Origin: Planctomycetota bacterium
Lineage (GTDB): Bacteria > Planctomycetota > Phycisphaerae > UBA1845 > PWPN01
Length of the DNA: 64,000 nt
Direction: 5' to 3'
Assembly (NCBI GenBank): GCA_029550525.1
Contig: JAKPHF010000064.1
Location: 186,001-250,000, forward strand
The notes below the pieces were generated by a model. It had not been told where the DNA came from. It saw only the letters and a list, made by a program, of their open reading frames with translations, and searched no databases. Positions 35,722-45,357 of this stretch are shown here, piece after piece. Made by a program: the position numbers and the translations under genes. How positions within the stretch are numbered: the first letter of the stretch is position 1; every line of letters begins with the position of its first letter.

Positions 35722-37683
35722 ATGTTCAAGACTCTGAAACTAGCAGCGAAAATCGGACTCGGGTTCGGGACGATGATCGTTTTGGCCATGGTGTTGTCCG
35801 GCTTCAGTTGGTCGGGCATGAACGGGATCGCCCGTCGCCTCGAACTGGAAAGCCGGACCGCTGACTGCAGCAAGCAGCTCGACCTGTGCGCACGATACCG
35901 GCACGAGGCGGCAACCGGCGCGCGGGACGCCGACGGAAAGACCGCGGCGGACAAGTTCCGAGAATCCTACACTTCATTCAAGACGCAGCTCGAGCAACTG
36001 GAGGCTCAGACCGGACTGAAGTCGTCCGATCGCGCTCTGATCAATGCGGCCAAGACGAAGGGAGGCGCCTACGCCGCGGCCTTCGAGCGACTGGTGGAAG
36101 CCGGGCGGGTCAAGCAGGAAGCCTTCGCCGCCTGGGCAAGAACCGGTGACACCGTGACCAGGACGCTCCGCGAAGTGCTCGAGAAAAAGATCGCCCCGGG
36201 CCTGGCTCGGGCGGAGGAATCGAACGACGCCGCCGAGATGGCCAGGTGGGCCCGGATCAACCGAGTGCTCAACGAGGAGTTTGTGGCTCAATTCCTCCTG
36301 CTTCGGGTGCGGGGCGTCTACCTGATCGCGACCAATGCGGACGAACAGTACACGCACTTGCGCGAGCAATTGGACGTGACGCGCCAGGGACTGACGAAAT
36401 GGACACAGTTGGTAGGCGAAGATCCGGAACTCGCCGACGTGGCCCGGAGCCTGGCCCGGAACATTGACGAGTATGAGGCGGCGGGCGAGCGATATCGCCG
36501 CGGCATCCTGGAGGATCGCGCCAGCGTCGCGGAGATGCAGGCCATCGGCAACGATCTGGACGCAACCTTCAAGGAACTCTCGGCATCCATCACGCAGGCG
36601 GTCAAGCGCGAAGCGCTGACGACCAAGACGATCACGCTGGCCGTCACGTTCGGCGTACTGATCCTGGGCGTCGTCCTGTCGATGCTGATCACACGCAGCA
36701 TCGTCAAGCCGATCAACCGGATCATCACCAGTCTCAACGAGGGAGCCGACCAGGTGAGCGCGGCGGCGACTCAGATCGCCGGCGCGTCGCAGTCGCTGGC
36801 CAACGGAGCCACCGAACAGGCCGCTTCGCTCGAAGAGACCAGCAGCGCCCTGCAGGAGGTCTCGGCCATGACCCGCACGAACGCGGCCAATGCCGGCAAG
36901 GCCAACGAACTCTCCGGGCAGGCCAGCAAGGCGGCTGCCGAGGGCGATCGGACGGTCAGCGAACTGAACGCGGCCATGTCCGCGATCAGCAGTTCGTCGG
37001 AGAAGATCAGTCGGATCATCAAGGTCATCGAGGAGATCGCGTTTCAGACCAACCTGCTGGCTCTCAATGCGGCGGTCGAAGCGGCGCGAGCCGGCGAACA
37101 CGGCAAGGGCTTCGGCGTCGTGGCGGACGAGGTCCGCAACCTGGCCCAACGGGCGGCTCAGGCGGCCCGCGAAACCACCGGCCTCATCGAAGACTCGGTG
37201 CGGCGAGTCAAGGAAGGCACGCAGGTGGCGGACAACGTGGGCAAGTCGCTGGGGGCGATTGTCGCCGACGTCGCCAAGGTGACCGAGCTCATCAATAACA
37301 TCGCGCGGGCGTCCGAGGAACAGGCCCAGGGCGTCGATCAGGTGGCCGCGGCCGTTGCTCAGATGGATCAGGTCACACAGAAGAACGCATCGGTGGCCGA
37401 GGAATCGGCGTCCGCCGCCGAGGAACTCGCCAGCCAGGCCGAGAGCGTCAAGAGCATGATCAACGAGATTGTCACGTTGATTGGCGGGGTTCGAGCGACC
37501 ACGGCTCCGGCTCACACCGACGTCAAACAGACCCGGCTATCGGCACCGAAGCCGCAGGTTGCAGCAACTCCTGCCTCGGCGAAAACCGCCTTCGTGCCGC
37601 ACACGAAGACGCCGGCCGGCAACGTCATGACCATGGATTTGGACATGGACGTGAGCCAGGATGCCGACCTGAAGGACTTCTGA
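35722..37683 (+). CDS. Methyl-accepting chemotaxis protein
   Basis: The 653-residue transducer has a first membrane helix (about 10-32), a helical ligand-binding domain of about 270 residues, a second helix (about 303-323) with HAMP-like [19 protein letters not shown], and a long coiled coil. The signalling tip [39 protein letters not shown] (starting near residue 437) is broken here into the conserved parts [20 protein letters not shown] and DEVRNLA. The tip contacts CheA and CheW. AGGAG lies before the ATG. The stimulus is unknown. A terminator follows. Confidence 0.96.
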   Translation: MFKTLKLAAKIGLGFGTMIVLAMVLSGFSWSGMNGIARRLELESRTADCSKQLDLCARYRHEAATGARDADGKTAADKFRESYTSFKTQLEQLEAQTGLKSSDRALINAAKTKGGAYAAAFERLVEAGRVKQEAFAAWARTGDTVTRTLREVLEKKIAPGLARAEESNDAAEMARWARINRVLNEEFVAQFLLLRVRGVYLIATNADEQYTHLREQLDVTRQGLTKWTQLVGEDPELADVARSLARNIDEYEAAGERYRRGILEDRASVAEMQAIGNDLDATFKELSASITQAVKREALTTKTITLAVTFGVLILGVVLSMLITRSIVKPINRIITSLNEGADQVSAAATQIAGASQSLANGATEQAASLEETSSALQEVSAMTRTNAANAGKANELSGQASKAAAEGDRTVSELNAAMSAISSSSEKISRIIKVIEEIAFQTNLLALNAAVEAARAGEHGKGFGVVADEVRNLAQRAAQAARETTGLIEDSVRRVKEGTQVADNVGKSLGAIVADVAKVTELINNIARASEEQAQGVDQVAAAVAQMDQVTQKNASVAEESASAAEELASQAESVKSMINEIVTLIGGVRATTAPAHTDVKQTRLSAPKPQVAATPASAKTAFVPHTKTPAGNVMTMDLDMDVSQDADLKDF

Positions 37684-37737
37684 AGATAGCTCTCGGCCAT
37701 CAAGAATCGACCGACATCCGGCGATGCTATGACGCCC

Positions 37738-37769
37738 AGCCCCCGGCAAGAGCCTGCCGGGGGCTTTTT
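37738..37769 (+). terminator. Terminator after the chemoreceptor gene
   Basis: An 11-bp perfect stem (AGCCCCCGGCA/TGCCGGGGGCT) with a 6-nt loop ends in a five-T run, 55 nt after the stop codon. Confidence 0.95.
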
Positions 37770-37803
37770 GTTCATCCGGGCCCGCATCGCACGTGGGCCT
37801 GTG

Positions 37804-38991
37804 TTACGGCGTGACAAATTTCACGCACACAGGGGTGGGGACCGGCACGGGCGATCCCGCGGGCTCGAGCCGGCCCGATTCCGACGCGATGCGGAATACC
37901 TGAAGCGTGTCCGACTTCTGGTTGGCCGCGATGAGCCACTGGCCGGCGGGATCGATGCCGAAGTTGCGAGGCGTTGCGCCGCTCGTGGATTGATGGCCGG
38001 CGGCGGTCAGCCGGCCGGTGGTCGGGTCGATGGTGAAGATGGCGATGCTGTCGTGGCCCCGGTTCGAACAGTACAGGAACTTGCCCGACGGATGCACGAG
38101 GATCTCGGCTGTCGTGTTGGGCTCCCGCCAATCTTCGGGAAGCGTGCCGATTACCTGCAGCTCGCTCAGCGTGCCGCGCTCGGCGTCGTACTTGAACGCG
38201 GTCACGGTACAACCCATCTCGTTGTTGACGTAGACATAGCGACCGCTCGGATGGAACGCCAGGTGTCGCGGGCCTGCGGCCGGGGCCATATGAGCCGACG
38301 GCGGATCATGCGGCCCGAGTGTGCCTTTCGACGCGTCGAAGCGGTAGATGAAGATGCGATCCAGACCCAGATCGGCGACGAAAGCAAAACGGCCCGCGGC
38401 ATCGAGATGGACCGAGTGGGCGTGGGGCCCTTGCTGCCGTTTGGGGTCGGGGCCCGAGCCTTCGTGCTGAACCACCGAACGTGGCTCGGCCAATGAGCCG
38501 TCGGACGCGATGGGCAGCACGGCCGCACTGCCGGACGAGTAGTTGGCAACCAGTACGTGTCGGCCACTCGGATCGACGCACAGGTGACACGGTCCGCGCC
38601 CGCCGGACGGCTGGCGATTCAGCAGTTCGAGCTTACCCGTGGCGGCGTCCACCGCAAACGCGCTCACTCCTCCGTTCGCGTCCAGCTCGCCCACGGCGTA
38701 CAGACGGCGATTGCCCGGCCCCAACGCCAGAAACGACGGGTTCGCTGTTTTCGCGGCCAGACCTTTCGGCTCCAATGCGCCCGAGACGCGGTCCAGTTCA
38801 AACAGGTAGATGCCCTCACTGGCCCCCGATGTGTACGTTCCGATGTAAACGCGGTATTTCCGCTCAGCCGGCGGTGGTGTCACATGCTCCTCCCGGTTCG
38901 CGCGTACAGTCTGGCCTTGCATGGCCGAGGTGAGCAGTGCGCACGAGATGATACCCATCACGCCGGCCGATCCTGACGGGGCACGTTTCAT
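37804..38991 (-). CDS. Exported lactonase, seven-bladed beta-propeller (6-phosphogluconolactonase-like)
   Basis: A 395-residue protein with a signal peptide (MKRAPSGSAGVMGIISCALL). It consists of propeller repeats such as VYIGTYTSGASEGIYLFELD, RRLYAVGEL, HVLVANYSSGSAAVLP, YVYVNNEMGCTVTAFKYD and FLYCSNRGHDSIAIF. This matches the Lactonase_7 family that contains YbhE/Pgl. YbhE hydrolyses 6-phosphogluconolactone, but an exported form probably acts on another lactone. The start at 38991 was chosen for AAGGAGG 6 nt upstream. The gene is convergent with the chemoreceptor gene. Confidence 0.9.
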   Translation of the reverse strand: MKRAPSGSAGVMGIISCALLTSAMQGQTVRANREEHVTPPPAERKYRVYIGTYTSGASEGIYLFELDRVSGALEPKGLAAKTANPSFLALGPGNRRLYAVGELDANGGVSAFAVDAATGKLELLNRQPSGGRGPCHLCVDPSGRHVLVANYSSGSAAVLPIASDGSLAEPRSVVQHEGSGPDPKRQQGPHAHSVHLDAAGRFAFVADLGLDRIFIYRFDASKGTLGPHDPPSAHMAPAAGPRHLAFHPSGRYVYVNNEMGCTVTAFKYDAERGTLSELQVIGTLPEDWREPNTTAEILVHPSGKFLYCSNRGHDSIAIFTIDPTTGRLTAAGHQSTSGATPRNFGIDPAGQWLIAANQKSDTLQVFRIASESGRLEPAGSPVPVPTPVCVKFVTP

Positions 38992-39137
38992 GCTGGAGCC
39001 TCCTTGGTGGATGAGACGGCCAGCATACAAGGAGAACGCTGCCCGGAGAAGTCGCCTGCCCCGAGAAGCCGGCCGGCGTTCGCCCTTCGAGGAAGTGCCG
39101 ACCCTACAATCTGGGGACGGACCAGCGTCGGTGCACG

Positions 39138-40247
39138 ATGGATTTGCTGCAGCCCACCGAGAACGGATTGTACTGCGAGCCGGGCGATTTCTACGTCGAT
39201 CCCTGGCGGCCGGTGGAACGTGCGGTAATCACGCATGCTCACAGCGATCATGCTCGCAGCGGCAGCCGATCCTACCTGACCGCCTTGCCGGGCGTCGCCT
39301 TGCTACGGGAGCGATTGGGGCGGGACGCGAGCATTCGGGGGCTGCCGTACGGCGAATCCGTGGACATGAACGGCGTTCGCGTATCGCTGCATCCGGCCGG
39401 CCATCTACTCGGCTCGGCTCAGGTCCGCATCGAGCATCACGGCGAGGTGTGGGTGGTCAGCGGCGACTACAAGCTGCAGGCCGATCCGACCTGCGAGCCG
39501 TTCGAACCCGTTAAATGCCACGTGTTTCTGACCGAGTCCACATTCGGGCTCCCGATCTATCGCTGGCCCGCCCCCGAACGTGTGTTCGCCGAGATCAACG
39601 CGTGGTGGGCCGGCAATCAGCAGAACCAGCGAACTTCGATCCTCTTTGCGTATGCTCTCGGCAAGGCGCAGCGGCTGCTTGCGGGCGTCGACGCGGGGCT
39701 GGGGCCGATTGTGGTGCACGGAGCGGTGGCGAGGCTGGTCCCGGCGTACACGTCGGCGGGCGTGCAACTGCCCGAGGTCTATCAAGCCGAGCCGCAGTGG
39801 ATTCAGGCGGTGCGCGGCCGGGGATTGGTGATCGCGCCGCCGTCCGCCATCGGGCATCCCTGGCTGCGCAAGTTCGGCCCGGCATCGACGGCGTTCGCGT
39901 CCGGCTGGATGCAGGTGCGCGGCGCCCGACGGTGGCGGAGTCTGGATCGAGGGTTCATCCTGTCGGATCACACCGACTGGGATGGTCTGATCTGTGCCGT
40001 GCACGACTGCGGGGCGGAGCGCGTGGGTGTGACGCACGGATTTGCCGCTCCGTTCGCACGCTGGCTGAACGAGCAGGGGCACGCCAGCTGGGTGGTGCCC
40101 ACGCACTACGAGCCACAGGACGAGGAAGAGGCCGAGGTGCTGCCGTCGACGGCAGCACTGGAGTCTGCGTCGCCAGGGGCAGCGCCGCTGGAATCAGCGT
40201 CTGGCGTGGACATTGCCGTCGCGACAACAGAAGGCGGACGCGAGTAG
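39138..40247 (+). CDS. Ligase-associated MBL-fold DNA exonuclease (Lhr-Core cluster)
   Basis: The 369-residue protein is a metallo-beta-lactamase/beta-CASP fold nuclease. The zinc motif THAHSDHA (residues about 32-39) and HPAGHLLGSAQV are present, followed by SDHTDW. This is the 'ligase-associated exonuclease' of the conserved four-gene DNA-repair cluster with ligase, Lhr-Core helicase and PdeM. It likely processes DNA ends before joining. The C-terminal 35 residues are low-complexity Ala/Glu/Ser. TACAAT at 39104 may be a -10 box. The ligase start lies 4 bp after the stop codon. Confidence 0.9.
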   Translation: MDLLQPTENGLYCEPGDFYVDPWRPVERAVITHAHSDHARSGSRSYLTALPGVALLRERLGRDASIRGLPYGESVDMNGVRVSLHPAGHLLGSAQVRIEHHGEVWVVSGDYKLQADPTCEPFEPVKCHVFLTESTFGLPIYRWPAPERVFAEINAWWAGNQQNQRTSILFAYALGKAQRLLAGVDAGLGPIVVHGAVARLVPAYTSAGVQLPEVYQAEPQWIQAVRGRGLVIAPPSAIGHPWLRKFGPASTAFASGWMQVRGARRWRSLDRGFILSDHTDWDGLICAVHDCGAERVGVTHGFAAPFARWLNEQGHASWVVPTHYEPQDEEEAEVLPSTAALESASPGAAPLESASGVDIAVATTEGGRE

Positions 40248-40251
40248 CGCC

Positions 40252-41856
40252 ATGCAGCGATTCACGAACATGTACTTCGAGCTCGACGCCACCAATCGCA
40301 CGGGTGAGAAGGTCGAGATTCTCGAACGCTATTTCGTCGAAGCGCCGCCTCGCGACGCCGCGTGGGCTTTGCTGCTCTTTTCAGGCCAGAAGCTGATGCG
40401 AGCCACGTCGACGCGATACCTGCGCGAGTGGGTTTCGCAGGAGACGGGTTACCCGCCGTGGCTGGTGGACGAGTCGTATCACGTGGTGGGCGATTTATCC
40501 GAGACGTTGGCCTTGCTCCTGCCCGATCGCGGACACGGTACGCAACGGCCGCTTCACGAGCTGGTCGAGCACTTCCTGTTACCTCTATCCCGCCGGTCTG
40601 ATGCTCTGCGCCGGGATCTGATCGTGGAGGCCTGGCGCGAGTTGGATGCTCACCAGCGATTCATCTTCCACAAGTTTTTGTCGGGCAGTTTTCGCGTGGG
40701 CGTTTCACGGCAACTGATCACGCGGGCGCTTGCCGGCGTGTCGGGCCTGCCCGCGAGTGTGATCGCCAGCCGGCTGGCCGGAGGCATCGAGCCCACGGAA
40801 GCGTACTACGAGCGACTGCTCGCTCATGACGAGGGCGAGGTGCAGGACTATCGACCCTATCCGTTCTTTCTCGCCCATCCGTTCGAGGGATCGCTGGAAT
40901 CGCTCGGCGATTTGGACGGCTGGCAGATCGAGTACAAGTGGGACGGCATTCGTTCGCAATTGATCCATCGGCGGACGCGCACGTTGGTCTATTCGCGCGG
41001 CGAGGAGAACATCACCGACGCGTTCCCCGAAGTGCGCGAGGCGGGAGCGGCGTTGCCGGACGGCACGGTCCTGGACGGCGAGGTCCTGGCCTGGGAGGAC
41101 GATCGACCCCTGCCGTTCGCTTTGCTTCAGCGGCGGCTCAACCGTAAGCACGAGCAGCCGCGGCTGTTTGCCGAGATTCCTGTCGTGTTCATGGCCTACG
41201 ACCTGCTCGAACTGAACGGGCAGGATATTCGCGAACGACCGTTGGCCGAGCGGCGGGCGGAACTCGAGGCGCTGGTATCACAGATGGGGGATTCGACGCG
41301 CCTTAAGCTGTCGCCCATTGTGCGAGCGACACGTTGGGACGACATCGAGCGCTTGCGGCAGGAAAGCCGCGGCATGGGCGTCGAGGGCGTGATGATCAAA
41401 GGCAAGGCGTCGGCGTACGGCGTGGCCCGGCCGCGGGGGGGCTGGTGGAAGTACAAGGTGGACCCGCACGAGATCGACGCGGTGCTGATCGCCGCCCAGC
41501 CGGGCAGCGGCAAGCGGGCCAATCTGTTCACGGATTACACATTCGGCGTGTGGCGGGGCGAGGAGCTCGTGCCCGTGGCCAAGGCCTACAGCGGATTGAC
41601 CGACGATGAAATTCGCGAGATCGATCGATTTGTCCGCCGCCATACATTGGCCAAGCACGGCCCGGTGCGCGTGGTTCAGCCGGTCCTCGTGTTTCAACTC
41701 GCGTTCGAGCGGGTGCAGGAGTCCACGCGACACAAGGCCGGTTTGGCCCTGCGTTTTCCGCGCATCGCCCGCTGGCGGCGGGACAAAACCGCCGCCGAGG
41801 CGGACACCGTCGAGTCGTTGCGCTCGCTGCTGAACGCGGAGGCGGTGGGGACGTAG
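40252..41856 (+). CDS. ATP-dependent DNA ligase (Lhr-Core cluster, LigB-type)
   Basis: A 534-residue ligase of the bacterial ATP-dependent type that accompanies Lhr-Core. An N-terminal DNA-binding domain (about 1-200) precedes the nucleotidyltransferase domain with the AMP-lysine K229 in EYKWDGIRSQL. ERPLAERRAELEAL and GVMIKGKASAYG, and the OB-fold with TFGVWRG, complete the core. It seals nicks in DNA with ATP. Its ATG is 4 bp after the exonuclease stop, with only weak Shine-Dalgarno, so translation may depend on coupling. It is followed by an inverted repeat array before the helicase. Confidence 0.93.
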   Translation: MQRFTNMYFELDATNRTGEKVEILERYFVEAPPRDAAWALLLFSGQKLMRATSTRYLREWVSQETGYPPWLVDESYHVVGDLSETLALLLPDRGHGTQRPLHELVEHFLLPLSRRSDALRRDLIVEAWRELDAHQRFIFHKFLSGSFRVGVSRQLITRALAGVSGLPASVIASRLAGGIEPTEAYYERLLAHDEGEVQDYRPYPFFLAHPFEGSLESLGDLDGWQIEYKWDGIRSQLIHRRTRTLVYSRGEENITDAFPEVREAGAALPDGTVLDGEVLAWEDDRPLPFALLQRRLNRKHEQPRLFAEIPVVFMAYDLLELNGQDIRERPLAERRAELEALVSQMGDSTRLKLSPIVRATRWDDIERLRQESRGMGVEGVMIKGKASAYGVARPRGGWWKYKVDPHEIDAVLIAAQPGSGKRANLFTDYTFGVWRGEELVPVAKAYSGLTDDEIREIDRFVRRHTLAKHGPVRVVQPVLVFQLAFERVQESTRHKAGLALRFPRIARWRRDKTAAEADTVESLRSLLNAEAVGT

Positions 41857-42046
41857 GTCGTGGTCCGTTGTCCGTGGTCAGTGGTCAGGTCCGTGGTCCG
41901 TTTGTCAGTTGTTGAGCGCCGTCGTTTGCACCCTGCGGTACGAATGCCCGATTCGCCACCAACATCAGACGCCCCATTACTACCACTGACCAAAGGACCA
42001 AAGACCCGACCACTGACCACTGACTACTGGCTATTGACTACTGACT
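41857..42046. repeat. Inverted array of GTGGTCA-type repeats
   Basis: GTGGTC-type units (41860-41912) are followed by the complementary pattern CCACTGACCACTGACTACTGG (shown here as CCACTGAC, CACTGACTACT), at 41982-42046. The helicase ATG lies inside the last unit (CTGACTATGACC). Together the arms could form an imperfect hairpin across the ligase/helicase gap. Confidence 0.8.
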
Positions 42047-44650
42047 ATGACCCCTCACACCTCCGAACATCCCGGTCACTGGCCCTCCGATCGCCTGCGA
42101 CCTGCTCTGCAGTGGTTCGCCGCGCGGGGTTGGTCGCCGTTCGATTACCAGTGGGAGACCTGGCACGCTTACCTTTCGGGCAAGTCTGGCCTCGTGCATG
42201 CCCCGACTGGCATGGGCAAGACGTACGCCGCGTGGATGGGGCCGTTGGTCGAGAGCCGGGCGGAATCGACAGCAGCATCGCGCGGCCGGCCGGCATGCGC
42301 GGGGTTGGAAGTATTGTGGATCACGCCGCTGCGGGCGCTGGCGAATGATATCGCCGCTGCCCTGCAACGGCCGGTGGGGGAGATGGGCATACCGTGGACC
42401 GTCGAGGTCCGCACGGGCGACACGTCGCAGGCTGTCCGCCGGCGGCAACGCGAACGGCTGCCATCCGCTCTGGTCACCACCCCGGAAAGTTTGTCGCTCA
42501 TCTTGTCCTATCCAGACAGCACCGACCGACTGCAAAACCTGCGCTGCGTGGTGGTGGACGAATGGCACGAGTTGATGGGCACCAAACGCGGTGTGCAGAC
42601 GGAACTCGCGCTGGCACGCTTGCGCGGGATCGCACCGGGCATGCGGACGTGGGGCCTCTCAGCGACGGTCGGCAATCTTGATGAAGCCTTGCGCGTGCTT
42701 CTGGGGGAGACGACTGACAACAGAACTTGTAAGAGAGACGCACCCACCGGACGCCTGATTCGAGGACCGGCGAGCAAGCCCGTCGAGATCGTGACGCTCC
42801 TGCCCGAATCCGTGGAGCGCTTTCCGTGGGCGGGTCACATCGGGCTCCAACTCCTGCCCGCCGTGCTCGAACGGCTGGAACAGGCGCGGACAACGCTGTT
42901 GTTTACCAACACTCGGTCGCAGGCCGAGGTATGGTTCCAGCAGATCCAGCGGGCCCGGCCCGACTGGCTCGGCCAGATCACCGTTCATCACGGCTCGATC
43001 GACCGGCAACTGCGGACGCGCGTCGAAGCCATGGCCCGGGCCGGCACCATCCGGTGCGTGGTATGCACGTCCAGCCTCGATTTAGGCGTGGACTTCGCGC
43101 CGGTGGACCAGGTGATCCAGGTCGGCAGTCCCAAGGGGATCGCACGCTTGCTGCAGCGGGCCGGTCGGAGCGGGCATCAGCCCGGCAGGGTGAGCCGTAT
43201 ATATGGCGTCCCGACGCACGCCTTCGAATTGGTGGAATATGCCGCAGCGCGGGACGCCGTCCAGCGGCAGCGACCTGCGGACACGGACTCGTGCATTGAA
43301 GCTCGTGTGCCGTTGAAGCAATCGCTCGACGTGCTCGTGCAGCACTTGGTCACGGTGGCGGCGGGCGGCGGCTTTCGCGAGGCCGACCTGCTGGCCGAGG
43401 TGCGGCGGACGCACGCGTTTGCGGATTTGACGGATGACCAATGGCGTTGGGCGATGGACTTCGTCAGCCGAGGCGGGCCGACGCTGCGGGCCTACCCGCA
43501 GTACATGCGGGTGGCCGAACGCGACGGCCGATTCGTCGTGGCCAACCCGCGCGTGGCCCGGCTGCACCGGATGTCCATCGGCACGATCACCAGCGATGAT
43601 TCATTGCGGGTGAAGGTGGTCCGCGGTGCGACGCTCGGCACGATCGAAGAGTCGTTCATCGCACGACTCCGGCCGGGCGACCGCTTCGTGTTCTCCGGTC
43701 ATGTGGTCGAACTGGCGCGCGTGCGTGACATGACCGCGTGGGTGCGTCGTGCGGGCAAAAGCGGCGGGATCGTGCCGCGCTGGCAGGGCGGCCGCATGCC
43801 GCTCAGCAGCGAACTGAGCACGGCGGTGCGGCAGAAGCTCACCGAATACATTCGCGGCATCATCGACGGTCCCGAGATGCAAGCCATGGTGCCGCTCCTG
43901 GAACTCCAGCGGAAGTGGTCGCGCATCCCCGAGGAAGACGAACTGCTGGTCGAGCAGATTCACACCCGTGAGGGTCACCATACGTACGTGCACAGCTTCG
44001 AGGGCCGTCTGGTGCACGAGGGGCTGTCGCTGCTGTTCGCGCACCGGCTGACTCGCCAGGCTCCGCGGTCCATCAGCGTGAGCGCGAACGACTACGGCTT
44101 CGAACTGCTCTCGCCTGAGCCGTTGCTTGTGGACGAGTCGTTTTGGCGAGGGCTCACTCATACCACGGGGTTGCTCGAAGACCTGCTCGCCTGCTTGAAC
44201 GACACCGAACTGGCCCGGCGACAGTTCCGCGATATCGCCCGAATCGCCGGCCTGGTGTTTCCGGGTTACCCCGGAGCGGCCAAGTCGGCCAGGCAGCTCC
44301 AGGCGTCCAGCGAGCTGTTCTACGATGTGTTCCGAGAGTTCGATCCGCACAACCTGCTGCTGGATCAGGCGCGGCGCGAAGTGCTGGAACAGCAGCTCGA
44401 GTTCGTACGGTTGCGGACGGCCGTGGAGCGGATGGGGCGGTGCCGGCGCGTGGTCGTATGGTGCGAACAGTTGACTCCGCTGGCGTTTCCGATCTGGGCC
44501 GACCGGCTCCGGGCGCAAAGCCTCACGTCGGAAAAGTGGTCGGATCGTATTGCGCGGATGATCGTCAGACTCGAGAAGAAGGCGGCTTCTGAGCCGGCGC
44601 ATAGGGAGAGGCGATCCCAGCGCAACCGGAGGGTCCGTCGTGCAAGTTGA
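42047..44650 (+). CDS. Lhr-Core type DEXH-box DNA helicase (ligase-associated)
   Basis: The 867-residue helicase belongs to superfamily 2, with Walker A APTGMGKT (52-59), the DEXH box D171-E-W-H174, motif III SAT and motif VI QRAGRSGH (370-377). An Lhr-Core winged-helix and beta-barrel part follows. It translocates 3'-5' on single-stranded DNA and unwinds duplexes. In the cluster it acts with the exonuclease, ligase and PdeM nuclease. The ATG lacks a Shine-Dalgarno and is part of a repeat unit. The 3' end overlaps the pdeM start by 11 nt. Confidence 0.93.
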   Translation: MTPHTSEHPGHWPSDRLRPALQWFAARGWSPFDYQWETWHAYLSGKSGLVHAPTGMGKTYAAWMGPLVESRAESTAASRGRPACAGLEVLWITPLRALANDIAAALQRPVGEMGIPWTVEVRTGDTSQAVRRRQRERLPSALVTTPESLSLILSYPDSTDRLQNLRCVVVDEWHELMGTKRGVQTELALARLRGIAPGMRTWGLSATVGNLDEALRVLLGETTDNRTCKRDAPTGRLIRGPASKPVEIVTLLPESVERFPWAGHIGLQLLPAVLERLEQARTTLLFTNTRSQAEVWFQQIQRARPDWLGQITVHHGSIDRQLRTRVEAMARAGTIRCVVCTSSLDLGVDFAPVDQVIQVGSPKGIARLLQRAGRSGHQPGRVSRIYGVPTHAFELVEYAAARDAVQRQRPADTDSCIEARVPLKQSLDVLVQHLVTVAAGGGFREADLLAEVRRTHAFADLTDDQWRWAMDFVSRGGPTLRAYPQYMRVAERDGRFVVANPRVARLHRMSIGTITSDDSLRVKVVRGATLGTIEESFIARLRPGDRFVFSGHVVELARVRDMTAWVRRAGKSGGIVPRWQGGRMPLSSELSTAVRQKLTEYIRGIIDGPEMQAMVPLLELQRKWSRIPEEDELLVEQIHTREGHHTYVHSFEGRLVHEGLSLLFAHRLTRQAPRSISVSANDYGFELLSPEPLLVDESFWRGLTHTTGLLEDLLACLNDTELARRQFRDIARIAGLVFPGYPGAAKSARQLQASSELFYDVFREFDPHNLLLDQARREVLEQQLEFVRLRTAVERMGRCRRVVVWCEQLTPLAFPIWADRLRAQSLTSEKWSDRIARMIVRLEKKAASEPAHRERRSQRNRRVRRAS

Positions 44651-45293
44651 GTGGGGCGGCGAGCAACTCGAACTCTTGCCCGAACGGGCGCTGCATCATC
44701 CGCGGGCGTCGACACTGTTCATCGCTGATCCGCATTTCGGCAAAGCGGCATCGTTTCGCCAGCTCGGCGTCCCTGTCCCGGCTGGGACGACGAGTGCCGA
44801 TCTGGATCGCCTCCAGGCCGTGCTCACTCGGACCGGCGCCCGGCGGCTGATCATCCTGGGGGACTTTCTTCACGCCCGTATGCGCGACGCCCAGCGAACA
44901 CGGGCGGTCATGTCGGAATGGTGGAGCGGACGGACCGGCCTGGAGACCATCGTTGTGCGCGGCAACCACGACTGTCGAGCGGGAGATCCGCCGGCGCACT
45001 GGGGCATTCGCGTCGAGTCCGAGCCGTTCGACGACGGTCCGTTTCTCTGCTGTCATGAGCCGCGGCAGGTCGCCGGCCGATTCGTGTTGGCCGGCCATTA
45101 TCATCCGGCCGTCATGCTCGAAGGTCCCGGTCGTTTTAGTATGCGCTTGCCGTGCTTTCGTTTGGGGCCGCGCACTGCCATCCTGCCCGCATTCGGCCGA
45201 TTCACGGGGGCGAAAGCCTTTCGACCCCGGCCCGGGGAACGTATCTTTGCGGTCGGTCCGAACGAGGTGGTGCAAGTGAAGGTGATGCCCTAA
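44640..45293 (+). CDS. pdeM: PdeM, ligase-associated metallophosphoesterase nuclease
   Basis: The 217-residue protein is a calcineurin-like metallophosphoesterase with all metal-binding motifs: D30-x-H32 (ADPHFGK), G-D75-F-L-H78, G-N109-H110-D and G-H153-Y-H155. PdeM and the Lhr-Core, exonuclease and ligase genes are a known cluster. PdeM is a DNA phosphodiesterase/endonuclease. The GTG start at 44640 has GGAGG about 8 nt upstream and overlaps the helicase gene by 11 nt. This is the last gene of the cluster; a dyad follows. Confidence 0.93.
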   Translation: MQVEWGGEQLELLPERALHHPRASTLFIADPHFGKAASFRQLGVPVPAGTTSADLDRLQAVLTRTGARRLIILGDFLHARMRDAQRTRAVMSEWWSGRTGLETIVVRGNHDCRAGDPPAHWGIRVESEPFDDGPFLCCHEPRQVAGRFVLAGHYHPAVMLEGPGRFSMRLPCFRLGPRTAILPAFGRFTGAKAFRPRPGERIFAVGPNEVVQVKVMP

Positions 45294-45299
45294 TGGTAG

Positions 45300-45326
45300 A
45301 GCGGGCGAGTCTGAGACCCGCCCGCT
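45300..45326. terminator. Dyad between convergent genes
   Basis: AGCGGGCG (45300-45307) pairs with CGCCCGCT (45319-45326), extended by inner GTCT/AGAC. It lies between pdeM and the oppositely oriented PEP-CTERM gene and may end both transcripts, although no T-run follows. Confidence 0.6.
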
Positions 45327-45357
45327 GTGGAAAGAACAGCAGCAGAACTCCACGGGC

